A model generated the notes under the pieces. That model saw only the letters and a program-made list of their open reading frames with translations, searched no databases and was not told the origin of the DNA. Both the position numbers and the translations under genes were made by a program. From the NCBI GenBank assembly GCA_019096195.1, contig JAGTXK010000030.1, positions 1 through 64,000 on the forward strand: DNA of 64,000 nt. Reading direction: 5' to 3'. Numbering within the stretch: position 1 is the stretch's first letter; every line of letters begins with the position of its first letter. The DNA is from Boletus sp. NGJ (Eukaryota; Basidiomycota; Agaricomycetes; Boletales; Boletaceae). Of the stretch, positions 21,541-32,548 are shown piece by piece.

Positions 21541-22601
21541 CTGCCTAAATGCAATGAGCAGAATTTTCAAACAATGACATGACCCTATCATTCCACACAT
21601 TCTGTTTTTGGATGTTATCTTTATGTGGTGCTGAGATAAAATGGTGTGTAGAACATGCTTCACTGGCTTGTTCATGGCACAGCAACACAGTGGCAATAAC
21701 TGATGTTCAGGTCACAGATATACACTTTTTCATTGCCTTCATTTGTTTATTGATAACTCAATGACATGAAAATTCAGCTGGTCTCAGAGTGAGTGAATTA
21801 CTCTAAATTTCACATGAAAACATCATATTGGTCAAGATCCAAACATAATTATGAATCTGTTTCTTAGTATTTAGCATGCTATATACAATATGTATTATCT
21901 AGCCACATTTGCAATGGAGAATTGAGCAAAGTTGGCTTGCTTTTGTGCATTGGCGCAAACAGTGGTGGTGGTGCAAACAGCAGTGGACAACTGTAAGTTT
22001 TTTGAGATTATCTTGCTGGGAAGCAAGGTCATCATGCATTCTCACTTCGTTTGTCAAAAATAAATGTGTTCAAATATGTGGAAACTCATGTAAAGTTAAT
22101 TACTGAGATGTCTACAGTTCAAACCACTTGCTCATATGTTTTTTCACCATCCACACATATTTCTTGACAGACTTTTAAAACAATATGAAGAAATCCGAAT
22201 CCTACTATGCTTCTGCTTGACAGAAAAGGACAGTTCCAAATGATGCTGAATGTCTGATGTGTTGATGTATATTTTAGTGGGAGGGTTTGTTGACTTACCG
22301 TGTAATGTCACATTGTCGGACTTGCTCCTCCTTGATTGTAACATTCGATGATCCCAACTTTCCTTTCATATGTGAGTGTGAAACCTGGTTCTACTTCTTC
22401 TTCTCTTGCTAATTCTTCTTCGGTAAGTGTAGCTGAGTGACATGCTTCATACAGACGCCTCCGTGAAAATGATCCACTTTGCTCACACGATCTTCGAGAA
22501 AAGAGTTCATTCATACTCCGTCTTTTTATTCTTTGCCTCTTAATTATCATTGATTTAAGGATTCCATTGTGTCTGATTCACCTCCCACACTTATTACAAG
22601 G
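21541..22601. other. Stretch without a recognisable gene
   Basis: Short frames only. One on the minus strand (22308-22550) contains LTEEELAREEEVEPGFTLTY, which looks protein-like but is isolated and unrecognised. CpG content rises slightly from about 22,400. Confidence 0.4.
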
Positions 22602-23104
22602 ACGTTGTGGATCCCAAAAATGCACCTGCCATTGAAAGTAGTGAGGAAATGGATGATGAGACACACAATTGGCCCATCAAAGAGAAATACAAAGATGTGC
22701 TTCACCTTATTAGCCCCTCTCATAAAGCTGTCCCTCTCCGCACTTACAATGGAGACACCTTCATTGAACCAAACAACGTAAACAGCACTCTCCAAAATGC
22801 TTTGATCAAAGTTCACTTCAGCTTACATCATACTCTCTTGACTAAGCAATCCCCCCCTCACGACATCTTCTGAGCCAATATTGAACAAATCATTGTTCTT
22901 AAACCTGGTAAATTAACTCCTGACATTGGATACAGCAAGACTGACATTCACTCCAGTCCCATCTTAGCTTTGTCCTTCAAAACTAAAAGGGCTGCTTCTT
23001 CTAAAGCCTCTACGTCCAGCCTAAGACCTATCAAAATAACAAAACCGAATCTGTCCAAAGGGTCCTCCAAAGGTAGAGGTAAACAGGTGGATGATGATGT
23101 GTAA
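22602..23104 (+). pseudogene. Unrecognised protein, nearly intact, with one in-frame TGA
   Basis: After an acceptor-like TTACAAG the frame reads DVVDPKNAPAIESSEEMDDE, THNWPIKEKYKDVLHLI, FIEPNNVNSTLQNALIKVHF, then a TGA at about 22,872. It continues ANIEQIIVLKPGKLTPDIGY and a basic Ser/Lys-rich tail (KGSSKGRGK) to TAA at 23,104. Only one stop interrupts about 165 codons, so the gene is young or recently lost. I do not recognise the family. The position, next to transposon relics and 150 bp before another element, suggests a transposon protein. No upstream exon with a clear ATG could be fixed. Confidence 0.45.
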
Positions 23105-23344
23105 TTTTCAAATGTTCATTTCGCACCCATTTCACACTACTCATATCAGACATTCCATATCCAACTCTGCATTTGTATTGTATCTTTGTATTACTACCTT
23201 CTGCATGTATGAAATTTTCAAAACATAGTGTTTACATTATTCCTGCTTGCTAACAGCCATTTGCAAAGCGATGTGGAAAACACATTTGAGAATTCAACTT
23301 GTCAGAAACTGCCGGGATAGGACTCTGAACTCATCCAAGCCAAG

Positions 23345-23990
23345 ATGGCTCTGTTATGCACCGTGCTGACTCAGACCACCACTAGCCTCACCATGCCAAT
23401 CCATGCTGTGCCCAACAACACCAAAACACACATTCCTGCCCTTTCTCTTGATGGCTACACCATAAAAGAGATATGTGGGCTTCTTGGCATCAAAAAAATG
23501 CTTGTATACAAGACTCTTGACTTTTACAGAAGGTTCGGCATCGTCTACAACCTGCATACATACTCTCGCATTGTCAGGCGCTGTCACATCCTCAGCACAG
23601 CAGATATTTTATTTATTCAAAATGTGGTTCAATATCACAATATAAATTATTTTGACAAACTCCAACACCAGTTGTGGGAGAAGTACAACATATATGCAAT
23701 GGTCTCTACTCTTTTCTGTGCTCTGAAGTGCCTTCAGCTCACATGAAAAATGATATCTTTCTCTGCTGCTGAGTGGAATGACAAGTTGTGTGCCATTTAC
23801 ATGAATTATATTGCAGCAGAAGTGCCAGACACAAATATGCTTCTCTTTGTGGATGAAGCTGCAAAAGACTGATGCACATCTTCTTGCCCATGCGGGCAAT
23901 CACTCAGGGGACAGCATTGCCATGGCCAGCAATATTTCATGCATGGTGCATGCTACTCAATCCTCCCAGAGTTGCTGTCGTTGATGGAAA
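23345..23990 (+). pseudogene. Tc1/mariner-type transposase, N-terminal and first catalytic block
   Basis: The frame 23345-23746 gives a helix-turn-helix (YTIKEICGLLGIKKMLVYKT) and YFDKLQHQLWEKYN, aligning with the transposase of the 4.16-kb element. Across a stop it continues EVPDTNMLLFVDEAAKD with the first catalytic Asp preserved, where the longer copy has Asn. It then breaks off near YSILPEL (about 23,970) at the internal deletion. The second and third catalytic residues are absent. Confidence 0.7.
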
Positions 23991-24170
23991 ATTGCAGTTC
24001 TTTGATTTTGATGGACTTCTCTCTTCCTTTGATGTCAACACTTTGCCCTTAGTAGATGCCTTCTTCTTGAGGAGGGAATAGACAGTAAGGGAGATTGTAA
24101 ATATGTGGAGTTCCTCGGATTCACAGGCTGGAGACAGTGGCAACATAGTGGATACAGTACAGGTCACAGT
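23940..24170 (-). pseudogene. Accessory transposon gene, N-terminal fragment
   Basis: The minus strand reads FTISLTVYSLLKKKASTKGK, matching FTVALTVYSALKQSSKGKST at the start of the accessory gene of the 4.16-kb element. After a frame change it gives EKSIKIKELQFSIN against EKSLKTK-stop-LLFPLN. This shows that the TAA in the longer copy replaced a Glu codon. Only the first 60 or so codons survive. Confidence 0.6.
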
Positions 24171-24487
24171 CAGTCACAAGTAGCTAATCGCACACACGTA
24201 GGCTAGGCACAACCGGGGTCCTACTCTGGCAGTTTCCGACGAGTCAAATTCTCAGATATGTTTTCCGCATCGCTTTGCAAACGGCTGTAAAAAGCCAGCA
24301 AGGTTTTCTGTTGGCGCGCCGACCCTAGTAAGTAATCTGAATTTATGCCGCCCGAGGCTGAGCTTAGATTGCTCGTGTTTACCCTAATGAGCGGTCGCCG
24401 TACTCCAACACCGTCAATCGTTTATTCCCCGTGAACCTACTTTGGGCGTGTAGTGGTAAGTTGCCTGGTGTGGAGAGACTACAAAAC

Positions 24488-25685
24488 ATGTGTGGAAGGT
24501 ATGCACTCGGCCTTCAGGTGAATCGATATCAGGCCACTGGTGCCCAAAGTTGTAATATTTCTTTTTTTTCATGCTGATGATTTGCAGCGTGCCCAGATTC
24601 GTGGGTTACCTGGCTATCCTCCCCTCGCAATTGGCGAGTGGATCGGCGAGAGCGATTTTGTGGTTCGTTCCATTGTCCGACATCTTGAACGAAGTGCTTT
24701 CAGTTGACGTTAGACAAAAATAGCCTCGCTACAACATAGCTCCGAACACCAATGCTCCAGTCATCAGACAATACACCGGAACTGGCCCTGTTCGGATGAC
24801 GACACACCCGGACTCTAAAGAAACCACCCCTGCTTCTCTTATCATGCAAACCATGCGCTGGGGGATTCACTACGGCAAAGAAGCCGCCAAGGGTTCTCAG
24901 GCGATCAATGCTCGCTCCGAAAACCTCATTGAGGGCGTCGGCATGTGGAACAAATATCGAGGAAAGAACCGTTGTATCGTCGTCTGCCAAGGGTACAGTA
25001 TTACATTTCTACCATCATCCAATATGACGATTTCCAGGTGCAGATACTATGAATGGCAAACCAAAGGCAAGGACAAACTGCCACACTTCACTAAGCACCC
25101 TGACGGCAAAGTGATGCTCATGGCCGGTCTATATGATGAAACCATTGATAAAAGTACCGTTGCTATCTCTACCATAGCCTTGCTCTAGAAATATAACCTC
25201 CGTTTCAGGCCAGTCGCAGCCGACGTACACGTTTGCAGTCGTCACTACTCACGCTAGCAAGGCTTTGAGCTGGTTACATGATCGACAACCAGTCATCCTC
25301 TCCACCACAGATGAGATCAACCATTGGTTAGACACCTCCTCGCAGACATGGTCTTCTGATCTCACTCGTTTGCTTCACCCTTGGGAGGACACCACGGCCC
25401 CTCTCCAATGGTACACGTGCCCCGTCTTTTAATTATTCACTTTTCTGCTCATTGCACTTCAGTTATCAAGTTCCAAGGGAAATTGGAAAAGTCGGCACAG
25501 AGTCTGCCACATTTATCGAGCCCATTGCCAACCGCAAAGATGGCATCATGGCTATGTTCGCCAAGCAAAGGTCGAAACAAGTCGAGTCTTCGGCGAAACG
25601 CAAACGTAGTTCCACACCCACCCTATCAACCCCCGAGAAAGCAGCGAAGATAGAGCATGAAGAGAAAAAGGTGAAACTAGTGTAG
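24488..25685 (+). CDS. HMCES/YedK-family SRAP protein (abasic-site shield)
   Basis: SRAP proteins form a thiazolidine crosslink between Cys2 and abasic sites in single-stranded DNA, protecting stalled replication forks. The start is MCGRYALG, giving the catalytic Cys2 once Met is removed. Six exons can be traced (24488-24517, 24588-24662, 24724-24992, 25044-25153, 25209-25410, 25463-25685), totalling 302 residues. Conserved blocks are PRYNIAP with the active-site Asn, MRWGIHYG, NARSE, CQGYYEW with the active-site Glu, and TTHASKAL then LHDRQPVIL with the active-site His. IGKVGTESATFIEP is followed by a basic tail with SSAKRKRSS, probably a nuclear localisation signal. All active-site residues are intact. 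One junction gives LQCY where relatives have LQWY. It is the first intact gene right of the transposon island. Confidence 0.9.
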
Positions 25686-25889
25686 TGTAATACTTCTGAT
25701 ACGTCGATTGAGTTCATTTCCGAGTTCCTTCGAATCGTGACAGCCCAAAACATAACTCACTAGTCCCCGCTCTTGTAATATACTGTACTATCGTCCGCCG
25801 ACACATGCTCTACAATGAAACCTATCTTGAAATATACATGGCCGCGTCGCAGTCAAAACTTACCGCTATCGAGCCATTAGTTTCGAACG

Positions 25890-27274
25890 TCAAGATGTGT
25901 TGCTCCTGTCCTCAAAAGCGGAGCCTTGGGCCTTGAGTGCCGCACAACCCATGCTTTCCAGCTTCTTATCAAAGTCCCGTTTGCGATATCCGGAAACGAT
26001 ACGTTCCAACAACTCAGAAGTAGAGACGCCTGGCGTACGACGGGTCGGGATAAACTGGCCTAGATATGACGTTCATCAGCTCAATCATCGCTGGCGCCTT
26101 GGGAACAATGTCTCACCCCTTGCCTTCACGAATGCATAAACATCATCATGACCCTCGGAGACATACGGCTGCTCGTCATGCGCAACGTAATCGATCTCCC
26201 ATTTGTCAAGAAATGCGGCATCTAGAATCCAAGGGCAGTCTGGAATGACCTCATCGACCCAACGGCAATGTCCGACGGCTTCACATCTGAACGATATCAG
26301 CGATGCAAAAGGCCAATCTTTGGAACAATTAATTGACCGTTCTGGGTGGCTCATGACGGGATGAGCCTTGTATGCGGTGACATCTTCATCAGTATTCACG
26401 CCAGCGAGGAGATAGACGTTTGGGAAGGAAAGTTTTGCCTGCCGAAGTTGCAAAGCATGGCTAGCGGATTAAGAGTCAGGTATAAACGCGGGCCAAGTCG
26501 AACTAATTCGCACCCAAAGTGGAAGAGATCATATACCCCTGGCACAAATCTCAGCACTAGACGTAGAACAGGATCGCGATCTCTCTCACCGTCGGCGAAA
26601 ATGCGCACTGGTCTATCAGTGGGAGGTGGATTGATATAGTATGGCCGACTGGGCTCTCCGTTTATCGCTCTCTGGACGAAAGCCTGGATGTCTTCAGGTG
26701 TGAGCGCGGCGGGATTGCAGGCGAAAACAGGTTTGTACGTCGGGGGCTCCAGAACTAAAACCTGTTGCACAGTTGGTGGCGGGGTCGGGTGTCGGGAAGT
26801 GGAGGGAAAGGGTGCGTTATCCTCGATCTGAGAGGTCAGGGTCGAATTCGAAGAGGCGTGATGCAAGTTAGGGTATAGGAAGGCCTTGGATGCTTGATGC
26901 TGACCCGCGCCTGCGGTTATGCTGGATTCGACGTCACCGTCATAAGTTTGAGAATCTGTGCCGTCGTCGGAGATCAGGCTTGATGCCAGTTGATGCCTGG
27001 CTCGAGAAGGCAGCTTGGACGTGTGCGGGGCATTCGGGGCACGGTTTGTGCGGACGGAGACTGGAATAGAGATGGCTGATCCGCCGTCGTCAGTCAAAGG
27101 GTCATTGTCCTCTTCCGAGCTAAAGAATGATGAGGAAGATGGGTCAGATCAAAGATGAAAAAAGACTTGCGCATCGTAGGTGGGGGAATCGATGGGGTGC
27201 GGATACTTTCCAAAGGAGCGCTTGGAGTGGAGCGTTTTCTTGTGGTGGTGAAGCAGATCTGACGGGGGTTCCAT
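25890..27274 (-). CDS. PCT1: Choline-phosphate cytidylyltransferase
   Basis: This enzyme converts CTP plus phosphocholine to CDP-choline, the rate-limiting Kennedy-pathway step at the nuclear and ER membrane. A Ser/Thr-rich N-terminus of about 150 residues precedes RPVRIFADG, VYDLFHFGH (the HxGH nucleotide-binding motif), ALQLRQAKLSFPNVYLL, CEAVGHCRWVDEVIPD, DKWEIDYVAHDE and RTPGVSTS (the RTxGxSTS signature). Several short introns separate these. The start chosen is ATG 27274: a GTATCC...TTCTTTAG intron then joins a 24-residue first exon to NSEEDNDPLTDDGG in frame and skips an in-frame TGA. The protein ends soon after the catalytic domain (KLESMGCAALKAQGSAF), with little of the membrane-binding C-terminus seen in yeast or animal enzymes. 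A clean GTAAGT...TTGTAG intron lies just beyond the stop, so a longer form is possible. Confidence 0.88.
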
Positions 27275-27367
27275 TGGATGGAGGATGCTGGTAAGTTAGA
27301 GTGAGCAAATATACACATGTGATTCAGATATCAATGTCAACACCGAAGTTCTCAGGGCTATTACACC
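27275..27367. promoter_or_regulatory. Shared intergenic promoter, 93 bp
   Basis: Only 93 bp separate the start codons of the divergent cytidylyltransferase (-) and amidohydrolase (+) genes, so the two promoters must overlap. No clear TATA box is visible. The boundaries depend on both chosen starts. Confidence 0.5.
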
Positions 27368-29942
27368 ATGGTCAGCTTGAAACAGCCTCCAGCTGAGGGT
27401 CACAGACCACTACGCTTCCGTTTCAGGACTCTTGTCGCCTTCCTGCTCGCTTTCGGTGCGTTGCTGGCGCTGAGCCGTGCTCCTCCCTCGCGAGACTATG
27501 CCCTCTGCTCTCCGGACCATAAAATATATACAGTCGATACTGCCCATCCCAATGTCGAGTGCATCGTCGTGAGCAACACCTCCATTGCGGACGTTGGAAA
27601 CCTCGGTGGGCAACACTCCGTTCCGCTTTCTCTGCTCTCTGACAGAATGCCATGCCGCAGTGGACATCAAAGCGCGCTGGCACAGGCGTCATACCCTCAC
27701 GAACCTTCAAATACCATGGCCACTCAACTTTTGGCAGCCCTCGCTACCCATTTCATTTTTGGAACAAGATAGCATTGTTGTTCCGGGCCTCACAGGTACG
27801 GCCCTTTATGTGCACCAGACTGAGGGCGACGACAACCATTGACAGATGCCCATGCACACGTGTTGCAGTACGGCGCTGCGATGAACCTTGACCTTACCGG
27901 TTGCAAGTCAAAACGAGGTATTTGCTCGAGTTTCTCATGCTTCGTGACCCAAATTCACCAAGTGTAGAGGTATTGCAGCGAGTCGTTCACTACATCAAGT
28001 CACACTCCGACATTCTTGCTGATCCATCCCGCTGGATCGTGGGTATGGGATGGGACCAAAATCTATGGTCAAATCCCCAGTATCCCACTGCTGTCTGTGC
28101 CTTTCCTTTTGATCGCACCATCCTTGTTTGACCCATCACAGGACGACTTTGACTCTGAATCTCTACTTAGGGGTCGTCGAATCTACCTAAACCGTGTTGA
28201 TGTGCATGCAGCATGGGTTTCCCATCGTGTGCTCCAGTTGATGGGTGAGCTACCTAATGAGGTTGATGGTGGCATAATCATCCGTGACTCGTCTGGAAAG
28301 CCCACAGGTAAAATCGCTCACAGCTTTGTGAATCGAATTTACTCATGCAATCCAGGAATATTCGTGGACGCCGCGATGGCCATTGTTCCAGTTCCAGCCC
28401 AAACGAAAGCCCAGTTGCGCGACTACTTTGACAGAACCGTGAGGGATGCACACGCCGTCGGCTTGACCTCTATCCACGATGCTGCGACAGAACCCCATGA
28501 GATCCAATTTTATCAGGAGTATGTTCTCAGACTATTGACACCAACATGGACTCATTCCCTTCAAGATATGCCTCATCTCGGAAACTTCCTGTACGTGCAT
28601 TTTCGTTCGCCTGGGTTCGCATACACTAGAATCGCCATAGCTGCGGCTCTACCTCATGGGCCACATTGAATCCGATGAATATTGGGGTAAAAACGTGACT
28701 CGTCTCACCGACTACGGTATCGCAGAGCGTCTCAATCTTCGTAGCGTTAAGCTTTTCACTGATGGTTTGTCTCGCCGAATGCTTTCCAGACTTTTGCGAC
28801 TGACATAATCGAAGGTGCACTTGGCTCCTTTGGAGCAGCTCTATTAGAACCGGTTCGTATCGTACTTGATCGTGGAACCGATTTTTGATTCAGAACAGTA
28901 CTCAGACAATCCATCAACTGACGGACTCATGCGCGTACAACCACAGACGTTATCAGCCCTTGTGAAACAATTCTGGGAAGACGGTTGGCAAGTAGTGTGT
29001 ATTCAGTGCATCTTGCTGTGTCTCCGATGACCAAACTACCTGCATAGAATATCCACTGTATCGGTGACCGTGCCAATCACGTTGTACTCGACATCTTTGA
29101 AGATATCCTATCTAATTCGGAGCATGGAAATGCAACTGAACGACGTCCGCGCATCGAGCATGCGCAAATTATGACCCTTGACGACATAGAGCGAATTAGA
29201 CGGCTTCAAGGTAAGCCTTGCTCTTGCTTCCTGGTGATTGAGAAACTGAATTACAAGCAGTGATACCCAGCGTTCAGCCTACGCACGCGTGAGTTCGTCA
29301 CATGTTTCGGCCTCTAAAGATTGATATAACCTTTAAGACTACAGGACGAGCGATATGTGGTATGCAGAACGACGTTTGGTAACTGTGTCGTCACACTCGG
29401 TTACCATTTTGCTGAATGAATCTTCTAGGGCCCAGCGAGAATTAGAGGAGCATACGCATATCAGACGATGATCCAGTGTGTGTGTTTTTTATTACCCCAT
29501 ACCGATCTGATGTTTCTCACCTGTCCAAGATCTTTCAGCCCAGGGGTTTTACCTCTCGGTTCCGATTTTCCTGTTGAAGGCATCAACCCTTTGTTGGGAT
29601 TCTATGCCGCCGTATCTCGTCTCTCCCCTTCCGGAGACTCGCCTCATGGATCACAAGGATGGTACAACCTGTTGCGTGTAGTTATTGACTGGTTCACCGA
29701 TTCGTGATTCGTCCAGGTACCCGTCAGAACGTCTGACACGGACACAAGCGCTGAAAGGAATGACCCTAGATGCAGCCTACGCAGCGTTTGCGGAGGATAA
29801 GCTAGGTTCGCTCTCGATAGGCAAGAAGGCAGACTTTGTGGTTCTGGATCGGGATGTTATGACCGTCCCGGTTTCAGAAATCCTGGCAACAAAAGTGAAG
29901 GCGACAGCCATAGATGGCGAAGTGGTCTATGGCAACCTATGA
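27368..29942 (+). CDS. Membrane-anchored amidohydrolase (Amidohydro_3/YtcJ-like)
   Basis: Residues about 20-42 (FRTLVAFLLAFGALLALSRA) form a signal anchor. The amidohydrolase fold follows across many short introns. PGLTD/AHAHVLQYGAAMNLD is joined by a GTACGG...GACAG intron and gives the His-x-His metal ligands. Then WIVGMGWDQNLW, NRVDVHAAWVSH, GLTSIHDAATEPHEI and LFTDGALGSFGAALLEP (spliced). HCIGDRANHVVLDIFED, RPRIEHAQIM, LPLGSDFPVEGINPLLGFYA and a C-terminal TRTQALKGMTLDAAYAAFAE, IGKKADFVVLDRDVM complete it. This is the metal-dependent hydrolase family of YtcJ and fungal 'exoenzyme regulatory' homologues; the substrate is unknown. Metal-site His and the SDFP Asp are present, so it is probably active, perhaps on a lumenal or extracellular amide. 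Internal splice sites are approximate. Confidence 0.82.
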
Positions 29943-30140
29943 ATGGGTGATACCCTTACTGGCACTACATCTGCCCACCAGGTGATAACCTAATTGTAAT
30001 ATACCTAGTCCCCTGCTGTGTTTGAATCGGATGAGAAGTTTTGCTAGGGGGAGTTTCTCCCTCTTTAAAACATTTTGAATGTGCTCTATCAGCAGGTAAG
30101 ACTATGGTATGCAAATGGGTATAGCTACACAACACTCATG

Positions 30141-32442
30141 CTAAAATCCGCTCTCAAGTCCAGCCTTGCTCACCCTCCGCATCGGTTGCAGCGTATTTTC
30201 GTCGACCGGCGCTCTACGCATGTGTCGATAACGTCCCTCCTGATCCTTGATCTCCATATCCTGACCCATGGCGACCTCCCCTACTTCGTCCGAATCTTGC
30301 ACTGTAACCATGGGAGGTAAACTCTCTCGCGCGTGACCCGGTCTCCGACTCTGCGCGGCGTACGCATAGTTGGTTTGTGGCTCCCCTCCGCTGTCTCCCT
30401 GCCCTGGGGTGACAGGCACCACGCCAACCGATTTCCCACCGAGTTCTTGTTCCTCAAAGGTCATCAGTTCGGAAACGAACCCAATGTTCGGAGAGATTCC
30501 CTTGCGGCGCTCGAGGACGAAGGCATAGGCACGCGAGAGCGTCCAGTGGTTTGCATGAATGAGGTAGGCCATCACAGCGGTCACAGAGCGCGACTTGCCC
30601 GCTTTGCAATGGACGTAGGTGCTCGCTCCGAACAGACTTGCCTCATCTTTGTAAAAAATGAACGAGTCAAAATACGGATTAGGGAGCGGGATGATTAAAT
30701 GCACGATTACGAGTTTAATAGGGAAGAAAAGAAAACGTAAAGAAAGACGCCCTACCTAGTATCTCACAGGCCTCCTTCAGACCCCTGGTGATTTGGTCCT
30801 CTTCGACCGTATCCCTCATTGGGATTTTCACATACCGCTCGAAATTCTCTTTCAGATTGAGTCCATGGTTGTCATCACACTCTGCTGCAATGTTCAATAT
30901 CCTCTTGATCCCGAGAGACTTGAGTTCCTGCACGTGCTCTGGTAGGGTTAGCTCCGGGCCGAGGTACAAGAGATTTGGAAGGATCATCGAGACGGTGAAA
31001 GTGGGGAACTCGCCCTCTGTCGATTCTGCCTGGAGGTCGTCCGGTCGTGCGGTGTTCGGTGATGGCGTGGGATGAGGTATAGCCAGTGGTGTCTCTGGTG
31101 TGCGGGGTGGTGTTGGACGAGTGAATCTGGGGGACGGGGGCGGGAGGAACTCGGCTGGACTAGTTGTCCAGCGTGGCGATGGTGCAGGGGGCGTGTGGTT
31201 CGAATGTAAAAGATTAAGGTGCGAAGGAGACTGTGGAGGGAGGTAGAGGGTGTTACCATTGGGGCTCCCTGAGAGTTGGGAGGGGGTGTTGGGGAGTGTC
31301 GCCGAGCGTGTGGGGGCAGTGCGGATGTGGAGACGGGGAAGAGAAAGTTGTTGTTCACCGCCCCCGTTTGTGATTATACGCGAGAGATTTGGCACGCTTG
31401 GGCGTCGTGGGGGTGCAGGTCGACGGAATGGGAGCCGTGATGGTGGAGTGCAACCGTTGGCGTCGTTTAGTTGATCCGAAGTTGTTGTGGGCATGATCGG
31501 CAACGGTGACGGCATGGGCTGATCGATTTCGAAATGGGTTTGGGTCTGGGCAGAGGTGTTAAGGTGGAAGAGACCCTTGCTCTTTGCGCTCTTCAATGGT
31601 GGTTCTGGATCGTCGGGATCTGGCGGATGGAGGGATTGTACTACGAGGTAATTTCGAAGACTCGGATGAGATTGTGCAGCTGCTATACCGCCTCGCAAGT
31701 AATGTACGCGCCCCTCACCGAGGAGAGAAGATATGACGGGGAGGAGAGCCCACGCGATGACCTGGAGGTTGTCGATTTCAGAGTCGTCAGTTTCCTCACC
31801 GTGTACGATGACGACGTCGCCGTCCCAGGAGGGGGAGGATGGAAGGGCGTCCCAGCAATGCTTGCCCTGGTCTGAGGTGATGAACTGGCGGAGAGCAGCG
31901 AGAGACCGGAAGCCGCTGCCTGGTTTGCGACATCGCTTGAGGATGAGGGAGGGGATGGCGATGTTGACGCTGTCGACGAGGTGGGAGGCGTGGTAGGCGG
32001 CGAGGGGGCGCGTGTCGACGATGATGGGGCGCTTGGGCGCGGCGAGATGGGCGGAGAGGAGGTCGGGAGCCCAGGCAGAGGCGGGGATGGCGCGGTCGGG
32101 GAGGTCGGTGGGGAAGCGATTGTCGTCGGGGGTGTAGTAGACGGACGAAGGAGTGGGCGGGGAGTGCACAGGGGAGGAGATCTTTGGGAGGGCGGAGAAG
32201 GAGCGTATGGGGCGGAGACGGAGATTGTTCTGCACACTTGCACGCAGCTTGGCGAGGTCGGCGAGGGCGCGTGCAAGATCGTCGGACTCGCCGTCGATGG
32301 GGAGGGTGAAGTCGTTGGCGGGGGAGAGGGCGACGAGGCGGCCGCTGTCGTCGTCGTCGTCAGTGTCGGCGTCGAGGAGAGTGTCTGGTTGCATAGGTGG
32401 TTTGGCGCGGTGTGAGGAGGAGGAGGCAGCAGTGATTAGCAT
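30141..32442 (-). CDS. MAP-kinase-phosphatase-like protein: rhodanese plus dual-specificity phosphatase
   Basis: Two exons (32442-30756 and 30646-30141) around a 109-bp intron give 730 residues. Residues about 110-250 are a rhodanese/CDC25-like module (KRPIIVDTRPLAAYHASHLV and VVIVHGEETDDS). Its usual catalytic Cys loop reads HGEE, so it is a docking domain, as in MAPK phosphatases. A Pro/Ser-rich linker follows (about 290-460). The phosphatase starts at MILPNLLYLGPELTLPEHVQ, has the general acid Asp in IPMRDTVEED and the HCKAGKSRS signature (Cys and Arg of HCx5R). The tail is disordered. It is the architecture of yeast Msg5-type phosphatases that switch off MAPKs in the cell-integrity and mating pathways; the exact orthologue is not assigned. 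The start ATG is 106 bp from the divergent Def1 gene. Confidence 0.85.
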
Positions 32443-32548
32443 TGGGGGGTCATTTCAATTTCGCGGGGGGGTTGCAGAGAAAATTGAAACTCCACTGGTA
32501 GAAGGAGACGAGCCCGTTCGACGTTCGTCAACGAGTTCAGCTTTCAAC
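32443..32548. promoter_or_regulatory. Shared intergenic promoter, 106 bp
   Basis: It lies between the divergent phosphatase (-) and Def1 (+) start codons. The stretch is mixed in composition with a G-run near 32465 and no TATA box, typical of housekeeping bidirectional promoters. Confidence 0.45.

Larger units (their letters stand above)
23254..24287. mobile_element. Tc1/mariner-type deletion derivative, 1,034 bp
   Basis: The ends are inverted repeats of about 75 bp. The left reads CAGCCATTTGCAAAGCGATG; the complement of the right reads CAGCCGTTTGCAAAGCGATG; both continue with GGAAAACA and a GAAACTGCC block. The first 25 bases resemble the ends of the 4.16-kb element, so the two are related families. 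TA follows the right end (24288-24289); the left neighbour is TAA, so the duplication is imperfect. Inside are the transposase start on + and a fragment of the accessory gene on -, the same convergent order as in the long element. The centre and the G/T-rich block are deleted. It lies 200 bp upstream of the HMCES gene. Confidence 0.75.

Noticed and set aside
31683-32276. A Ser/Pro-rich minus-strand protein of 197 residues
   Set aside because: It is an out-of-frame shadow of the GC-rich first exon of the rhodanese/phosphatase gene.
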